Shown here piece by piece: positions 57,601 through 64,000 of a stretch of 64,000 nt of DNA. Location of the stretch: contig OZ038380.1 of NCBI GenBank assembly GCA_964036045.1, positions 173,504,897 through 173,568,896 on the forward strand, written 5' to 3'. A model generated the notes under the pieces. It saw nothing but the letters and a program-made list of their open reading frames with translations. It searched no databases and was not told where the DNA came from. Origin of the DNA: Eutreptiella sp. 'Long Island Sound 2002' (taxonomy: Eukaryota; Euglenozoa; Euglenophyceae; Eutreptiales; Eutreptiaceae). Both the position numbers and the translations under genes were made by a program. Positions within the stretch are counted from its first letter, which is position 1. Every line of letters starts with the position of its first letter.

Positions 57601-60600
57601 GCCACTCACCCCCACTGACCCGCAGCAAACCCTGGTGCCTTCCCTCCACGGCCTTTCCCTGTGTGCCTCACCAGCGCACTCCCCCGCAGCCTCGGGCGCA
57701 CCCCTTTCACCGGGTGGTGCTGCTGCTACCTCCGGCCCCGCCTTTCCCTGCGCCGCCGGAACACCCCCCGTCCCGCCGTTGCCCCGCAGCGCCACCGCCG
57801 CCCCGGGAGTAGGAGCGGGGTTCGCCCCGGCTGCGGCCCCCTGCAGCCCTGCAGGGGTGACGGAGGGCGGGGCCATCCCCACAGAGATCCTGCTGCCCCT
57901 CGTGGACAAGTTCCTGCAGAAGAACCTGCCAGCGCTGCACTATTACGCCTCCCACACGCGTCCCGCAGAGACCATCGACGACGAGGTCCGCTGGGCCCAG
58001 ACGCTGACTGGGACCTGCAATGGGACCGAGAAGCTGCCCAAAGATCGCCCGGCGAGGTGCTGACTGGGCGTTGGGTTGAGCCGGAAGGGATCGGGGATCT
58101 GCGCAGCGCCGGCTATTGTCCCCCCTTTTTGTCAGGGGGGAATGCAACCCCAGGTTGGCCGTTGGTTTGAACGCCGTTGCCTTGAGTGGATGGCAGTTGG
58201 CGGTCAGGGTGACGGTGACACGCTTTTCTATTTCCAGCAACAGGAGGGCGGATCTACAAAACTGTGATTGAAGCTGTGCATCGTGCTTCTGCTTCTTTTC
58301 TTGCAAACGTCTTGGCGCCTTTTACCGCTCGTCCTGCATGGGCCGCACTTGTTGCTTTTTTTTTTCTTCACTCAGGACGGCCTGAGGTTACCGTACCCTG
58401 GACCTCCCACCCTCGACCCCCCCCAGTGGCCCGTTGTGTGGTCCCCTGAGTTTGGTACTTGTCATTCGTCATTGGGGGGCTCGGGGGGGGGGGGGAGGGG
58501 CACCCCCTCTCTTATATCCATCCCTGATGCCTGTACGGCGCCATGCGCATGGGGCTGGCCTATGCGCCACGTATGGACGTGTGGTTATAATGTGGCGCGC
58601 CAGTGACACACGAGAAGAGGTTGTATGCGGACCGGGGCGTGTGGGGTGGCGATGCGAGAGGACTACGAGGTGAACGAGGGCGGGTGTCGCTGGGTCAAGT
58701 TCGTCGCGCTATGCGAGGAACCGTAGTGGGGTTGTGTGATGGCGCTGGGGTGGGCGCATGCTGCTATCGGGCCAAGGTCCCAATGGGAGCGGTCGGCGCG
58801 GACGCGGCGGATGAGGAAGAGAGGTGGTGCATTGTGGGCTGGGCGATTTTGGCAGTTTGCTGTTGTTTGACCCCAAAATATCAGCCAATTTTCAAGCACA
58901 CGCGACGGGGGAGAGCTGTTTGTGTCGCATCGCCGTGCGCCAGCTGTAAGTTGATTCTCTGGGGCAGCCAAGCCCGTGTGCCACAATGCCTTAACAAATA
59001 TGAACTAAGGGGGAGGCCAGGCTCTTGGGCCATCACCAGTTGGGGTATTGCTCTTTGACGCCGCCCGGCTTGCCTTCTCCGCCAACGAGGAGTATTCCAC
59101 CATGCGCTGTCCAGCCTCTCCCCAATCATGGCGTATTCACTGCCCTAAGGCTTATTCACTGCCCTGAGGTGTATTCACTGCCCGGAGGCTTATTCACTGC
59201 CCTGAGAGCCCCACAGGGTGGCCATTTAAGTCTGCGCAGCACTGGCATCAGGCCTGCCGGACGGAGTATCCACTGAGAAACCTGTGTACACAAGCAGCAC
59301 CGTGGAACACACACCTGCCGCACCCTCTGTCCCAAATCACTTTGAACAGGTTGTTTGATCAATGTCATGTCGTTCATGAGCTGGACATAGACTTGTTTTT
59401 TGTTTTTCGGGCACGAAGTTTGGGGATGTTGTTGGGCACTGGGACTGTTAGGGTTGGGAGTCTCAACATAGAGGGCGCCGCCCGCACGGTGCACGCGGTG
59501 CACACGGCGCACCCGGGCATGTGTGTTTGGCTGCATCCATGAGCCCTGATGCACATGTGCGCTGCCAGTCACCAAGGGTGACCCTGTTGTCAGGCGGAGA
59601 ATGGTCTGGGGTCTGGTTCAGAACTGGCGGACGGCAGATGCGGGGGACACAGTTAGAAAGGGCCCACCACGGGTGGGGGGGGGGGGCGTACCAACGGGCC
59701 ATACGCCGACTCCCTCCCACTTTCCAGCCAATTTCAGGGTTGGGTTGGGGGGGGGGGGGGGGGGCTGGGTCTGGGGGGGGTCTGGGGCCGGCTGAAGGGG
59801 ACAGCTGTGCAGGACTGCACTGATCCCCGCACCTGCCTCAGGTCCCCAGGGATACAGTGTTGGAGACTGTCGGGGCTGCTGATGTCAGACTGGGGCTGAG
59901 GCTGCCTATGCCATGGGGTTGGGCTGCGACTGCAGGGGCTGCAGGGGCTGCGGCCGCACGTGAACATCCTGCTGCCCCACAGGCCTCCTGGATCCTTCGA
60001 AGAGTCTTTGAGAAGCAGCAACCAGACGCCCCCCAAGCACCCCTCACGCTACTACGCCCCCATTCCGGTGCCTGTCTGCACCTCCAACTCCCCCTATCCA
60101 GCCAAGCCTGGCGAGCGGCCGCACGCCTTCATGCCCCTCCATATGTTCTACCCTCAATATGTCCCCAACGTCCCAACACAAGTATGTGCTTCGGTAATGG
60201 CGGTGCCTGATTGCTCAGCACATGAGTCATCTCCGTGGGGGACTGCTATTGGGAATCAAACGCAAAAGTGCACGTTGCTGCCCAATTCAAACACTGAGGG
60301 GGCGCACCGTGCGCTGTGCCCGTGCTGTGCGAAAAGTCGGCTATTTTCCACCACCGGTAGCCACGGGTCCCAGGGTCCTGAATTCTGCACCGCCGATGCT
60401 GTTTTGAATGGATCATGCACGCTTCTGTAGGTGGGTGGTTTTCAGGGGTGCTCTCGAGATAAACAACGTAATAATTGGCGCTGTGCGCGCGCTGTGCGAA
60501 AACGCCCCCTGAAACTGAGATTGCGCAAACGATTTTAGCCTTGCCACAGCAGCGGAGGGGTTGCAGTGCAGACCGACTGCTTCAAGGCATCCGTCGACAG

Positions 60601-61049
60601 TTCACTTCCCAGAATGCACCGTGTGCACGCAAACACATGTAAATGCACATTAATCTTCATGTGGTTGCCTGAGTCAGTTACAAGACGAGAACGCTGTTCA
60701 CATGGACACATGTGTATTGCACGAAAAAAAAAAAGGACACTCAGAGAGTGTATGGGGAATGGTCACGACCACTGTACATTTGGGTGACATGGAGGAGGCT
60801 CAAGGTGCTGTGGAGGAGGCTCATTGGCGGGGGGGGGGGGCATGGGGCCAGGGACGAAAGCAAGTGGGATGGCATTGCTGCGGAGGAAGGCCACGCACTC
60901 CCGGTCTCACGCCTTCTGTGCTGCGTTCAGGCCTATGCCCATCAGACCGCTCAAGTCTCCTTCGCAGTGCCATGTGCGACCCCAGAAGCCCACACCTCGC
61001 ACTACGGCACCCACTGCACGTCATGCCACTCCTTGATCACCCCCCCCAG
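54656..61049 (+). CDS. Proline-rich protein gene, five-exon model (3' end open)
   Basis: Proposed exons: 54656-54674 (ATG GCG..., MASAVT), 56125-56339, 57227-58056, 59983-60181 and 60931-61049. The phases across the junctions are 1, 0, 2 and 0, each matching on both sides, and every acceptor is AG followed by G. Exon 2 encodes a helical segment (VTEQAQAYLSNPAVIGQLHA). Exon 3 is a long, disordered Pro/Ser/Thr/Ala region ending in a compact helical part (PTEILLPLVDKFLQKNLPAL). Exon 4 is Pro/Tyr-rich (YYAPIPVPVCTSNSPYPAKP). Exon 5 has HYGTHCTSCHSL. The composition suggests a scaffold or RNA/protein-binding factor; no known domain. Further 3' exons are likely because exon 5 ends at a donor (AG/GTGTGT). 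The exact start is a choice among upstream frames. Confidence 0.5.
55529..55730 (+). repeat. Dispersed repeat (GGGGAGGACGCCATGGGCAG), copy 2
   Basis: Copy of 42483-42648 with an extra insert of about 36 bp made of two GCAG(T)...GATGCCTGC units. It lies in the first intron of the gene model above. Confidence 0.9.
56610..56682 (+). repeat. tRNA-like sequence (Tyr-like anticodon loop)
   Basis: GGACCATAGTTCAGTGGTAA resembles the acceptor and box A. CTGGATTGTAAGGCCAG would be an anticodon arm with GTA. GGGCTCAATTTCC is a weak box B. The T and D stems pair poorly, so this is more likely a tRNA-derived repeat or pseudogene. It lies in the intron after exon 2 of the proline-rich gene. Confidence 0.35.
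56968..57045. repeat. 20-bp AGAC-n3-GTCT tandem units
   Basis: Four units such as GCAGACGGCGTCTAC, the reverse complement of the array in the MITE-like element at 29.46-29.53 kb. Confidence 0.7.
58060..59980 (+). other. Intron 3 of the proline-rich gene model
   Basis: Contains C/G runs at 58480 and 59745. A TTCACTGCCC repeat (GTATTCACTGCCCTAAGGCT and variants, four times) lies at 59140-59205. No gene recognised inside. Confidence 0.45.
60299..60510 (+). repeat. 270-bp dispersed repeat, short copy
   Basis: Copy of 34161-34431 lacking the inner duplicated unit. It lies in intron 4 of the proline-rich gene model. Confidence 0.9.
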
Positions 61050-61319
61050 GTGTGTGCACCTGCTCTGCTGTGTCCTGCGGAGACGTCGTGTGTGGGGGCC
61101 CTCGCGTGATGGTGTCCGAACACGTATTCGTGCGAGCGCTTGCGACGGTTTGCGATGCTTCGTGAATGCGGATGAGTGGCACTGCTCTTGAACTGTCATT
61201 TGCTGCGGTTGTGCAGTCGTCCTTCCAAAACCGCGGATGTGCACGTTTTAATGCGAGTGCATGACGGGGACGGCAATAAAAATCGCGTCAGCCAAGGGGT
61301 GGGGCTGGGGGGAGGGGGG

Positions 61320-61862
61320 GGCAGCCCCGGCACACCAACTACTGGGCTCCGCGAACGCCGGAACAACACCAGCAGGAGCACCGGCCGCAGCGGCCGACAG
61401 AACGCAGCGACCCGACGCAACATGCGAAGGGAAGAACGGGTGACTGTCCAGGGCCCCGTAAAGAAACAGCGACCCCACAGAATGTCACAACGCGGGGGGG
61501 GGGGGGGTATCCCGGCCCGGACAGCGCGTGGAGGAGCAGGGCACCTGGGCCTCACGCACACAGAAACACAGCAAGGCAGGCTACGGACGGCCTGTGGACA
61601 GAGGTGTGTGGACAGCAACAACAGTCAAACGACCCCCGCAACAACCAGCACATCCTCAATACGCCAACTATTGGGCGCCGCTGACGCGCAAACGGCACAC
61701 CATGCCACATTCAGCACAGCCCCAGCACACCAACTACTGGGCTCCGCGAACGCGGAAACGACACCAGCAGGAGCACCGGCCGCAGCGGCCGACAGAACGC
61801 AGCGACCCGACGCAACATGCGAAGGGAAGAACGGGTGACTGTCCAGGGCCCCTTAAAGGAGC
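61320..61862 (+). repeat. Tandemly duplicated 145-bp block (NYWAP-coding frame)
   Basis: 61320-61466 and 61718-61862 are nearly identical, from CACACCAACTACTGGGCTCC to GACTGTCCAGGGCCCC. A third partial copy starts at about 61659. One frame gives repeated (Y/H)xNYWAPxTRKRH text, possibly a further exon of the proline-rich gene, but its splice sites are not clear. Confidence 0.6.
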
Positions 61863-61869
61863 AACAACC

Positions 61870-64000
61870 CGACGGAATGTGACACGGGGGCTATCCATGG
61901 ACATTTCCATGGGTAGATGTCCGTGGTTGGCTGTCACCGTGTGGACACGGATGGTGTGGATGACATGGACGGGACATGGACGGGACACTTACCCCTGGAC
62001 GGGACAGGGAGGGGGGGGAGGGGGAGGGGGATCCGCCCTCCCGTCCTACTGCCATTGCGGGGGCTTGAGCGTGCTTGCGGTTGGCTGCCTCTGGTCGTGT
62101 CGGTCCGTGTGTCAGCCACAGCTCAAGTCATCGGCGCCGAGACAGCAAGCGAAGACATTCGGGATCGTACAGCCGACGGCACCGTTGTGAATGCTCGGCG
62201 CATGGTATGTGCCTGTCGCCCCCGACGCCGTGATGACCGCGCGCACGGATGCAGCCAAACCGTGCGTGACTGTGCAGGGGAATGGGCCATGGGCGCGTGC
62301 GACCGTGCGGCCCCCGTTTGTCCAGCCGTGCACAACGGGACACAGTTTTGGGTTTGCCCGCAAAGCCCCTGAGGCGCCGGCCGCGTCCGACGATGGCGTT
62401 TGTTTGTGCGGTGCCGGGGGAGAGTTCGGCGGGGGACATGTGTCGTGCGGAAAGTTGCGGCGTTCCGATCGGCGCCGAAATGTTCCCCAACACATTTTGT
62501 GCGCAGCCCGGGCCAGACCTTGGCCTGAGGTGGTACCCTCTTTGCGACGGGTCCCCCACATTGCACCACAAATTGGGGCCGCCGAATCGCTCTCCCACGA
62601 ACATCCATCCCCCCCCCCCCCCCGCGTACCGCACCAATTTTGTGTTTGGAGGAAAACCCTCTCCACAATTTTCCATGGCCCAAAGGCCTGCCCTTTGAAC
62701 ATGCCGCACCGCCCCATCCGGACCGTTCCTCAGCGCGTGGGGCCTCCACAGCCAACGCACGCGCGCCCGGGCGTAGCGTGATTTGGGGACATGTAGTGTG
62801 GAGACTCTTGTGCACAGGACCGAATGCATTTTGCACCATTCTCTGCTTAATAGAGCCCTTAGTAGATGGCGACAGTTCCACGTCTGGTGGAGACACTAGG
62901 CCCCGTAGAGGGGGATGACAGTCGGGTCTCTCGCGGCAAGGCCTGTCATGAGCGACCGTGCGCCCGCGGTCGTGCCCACGGGGCTGCACCGACAGGCCCC
63001 CCTTGGGGCACGCGCGGTGTTCGCTCCCCCGCGATCACGCGGATGTCGCGCGCGTCGGAGTCCTGACGGTTGTGTGCCGCGCCTTGGGCCCCTTGCGGCG
63101 GCCTGGGGGCGGTCTCCGTCGAAGGGGCGGGTGGCTTGAGGGTTGGCTGCTGCCTTTCGTGCGTCCGGCCGTGAAGGCAGGGGCTGAAGTGGCGCCGGCT
63201 GTCGAGGCAAACCGGGCGGATGGCAGGCCGTTGCGCAGGGGCGACCGCCCTCCGCCTCCAGTGGGCCGGGTCACAGGCAGAAAGCAAAGCCTGTGTGCCT
63301 CAGATCGGTCTTCACTTCCGAGCCCCCCTTTTGATGTATGAAGATATGTTTTCCAAAGGAAGTGCTTTGTGATGGGGGTGGGGGGGCCGGTGGGCTGGGG
63401 GTCGGCCAGCCCCATGTATCAGAACGGCCGTACACCGCAGGAGTAGGGGGGGTACCCCCCACCCCCCCGGGGACCCCCCTCCCCCCCTTCCAGGGTTTGG
63501 GGCTGACAGCCAAAATTGTGCTCCAGCGCCTTCGGCACCAAGATGACTCAAGCCCAAAAAATTTCGGCCTGCCGTTGGCGGGGACCATAGGGGGACCCAA
63601 GGAGGAGGGGAGTCCCAGTCAAACCTCCCTCACCCCCCCCCCCCCCCCCCGGGGGGGTCCTGCAGCAATGGCCTGATTGTTGTGTGTGCGTTTTTGTGAA
63701 ACAAATCTGCAACCCACTCCCCCCCCCCCCCCCCCCGACCTTGCCTTGTGCCAACCCCCGACCCCCAAAGATCCCCCAAACACTGGGTCCTCCAAACCTG
63801 ACGCAATGTGCCATTTCTGAGACATCCGAAGTTGACGGAGGTCGATGGCACGCAAACCGAGCTCCCCTCCTCCCCCGCAGTCGAGGGTTGTGTGCTGAGG
63901 TCCTTGACCCACTGCGGCAGGGCTGGACTGCTTGTCAGGCTCACACACCGCGTACGTCGTGATACTTGCCCAGTCCTTCACCTACTGCACGTGTACATGT
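61870..64000. other. GC-rich interval with no gene I can defend
   Basis: Long frames are open on both strands because of base composition. C/G runs occur at 62607, 63380, 63640 and 63721. One frame near 62400-62690 reads protein-like text (FPNTFCAQPGPDLGLRWYPL) but lacks a family. Confidence 0.4.
62788..62874 (-). repeat. 87-bp dispersed repeat, copy 2 (inverted)
   Basis: Reverse complement of 43501-43587. Confidence 0.9.

Noticed and set aside
57586-57909. Minus-strand Gly/Ala-rich frame
   Set aside because: Antisense shadow of the proline-rich exon 57227-58056.
1-64000. Bacterial or organellar origin
   Set aside because: Conserved domains are split by introns with GT...AG borders, coding density is very low, and no rRNA, organelle gene or operon is present.

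Overview
The window reads as nuclear DNA of a eukaryote, most likely a microalga or other protist. Recognisable proteins are split into short exons separated by 0.1-3 kb introns with GT...AG borders. There is no bacterial-style packing of genes, and most of the sequence is low-coding and rich in repeats, homopolymer C/G runs and degraded mobile elements. In several of the gene models the acceptor AG is followed by G. Together with the Lys-Gly/Lys-Asp tail on one protein and the FkbM and prolyl-hydroxylase type enzymes, this fits a dinoflagellate or similar alga, but no feature is diagnostic and I do not name a species.

Layout. 0-5 kb: a minus-strand 2-oxoglutarate/Fe(II) oxygenase of the prolyl 4-hydroxylase type. 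7.4-10.1 kb: a plus-strand type II membrane protein with an FkbM methyltransferase domain, in two exons. 10-13.5 kb: repeats only. 13.58-23.80 kb: a very large inverted repeat with two nearly identical 3.8 kb arms around a 2.6 kb spacer. The spacer holds a zinc-finger gene (three CxxC pairs, zf-3CxxC/RTP-like) whose last codons lie inside the right arm. Each arm carries a transposase relic and tRNA-like units, and the right arm runs directly into a 200-N assembly gap. 24-40 kb: mostly non-coding, with a MITE-like element (29.39-29.66 kb), a 76-residue gene ending in a PCNA-binding (PIP-box) motif between direct repeats (27.1-27.7 kb), RNase H debris (33.7-34.1 kb), a zinc-finger frame broken by one TAG (35.8-36.3 kb) and many dispersed repeats. 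41-45.5 kb: a DDE transposase relic and a possible Copia-type reverse transcriptase fragment. 46.5-47.5 kb: an intact, GC-rich, seven-span membrane protein with an H-x-H-H-Y motif. 47.6-54 kb: repeats, including a (ACATC)n microsatellite and a 72-bp minisatellite. 54.7-61.05 kb: a probable five-exon gene for a proline-rich protein, supported by matching intron phases at all four junctions. 61-64 kb: duplicated sequence and GC-rich DNA with no gene that I can defend.

The identified genes do not form a pathway. Two of them (the oxygenase and the FkbM membrane protein) could act on secreted or glycosylated products, but nothing here links them. The most unusual object is the 10.2 kb inverted-repeat structure. 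It is either a recent inverted duplication that captured a gene's 3' end, a mobile element carrying a cargo gene, or an assembly artefact next to the gap.
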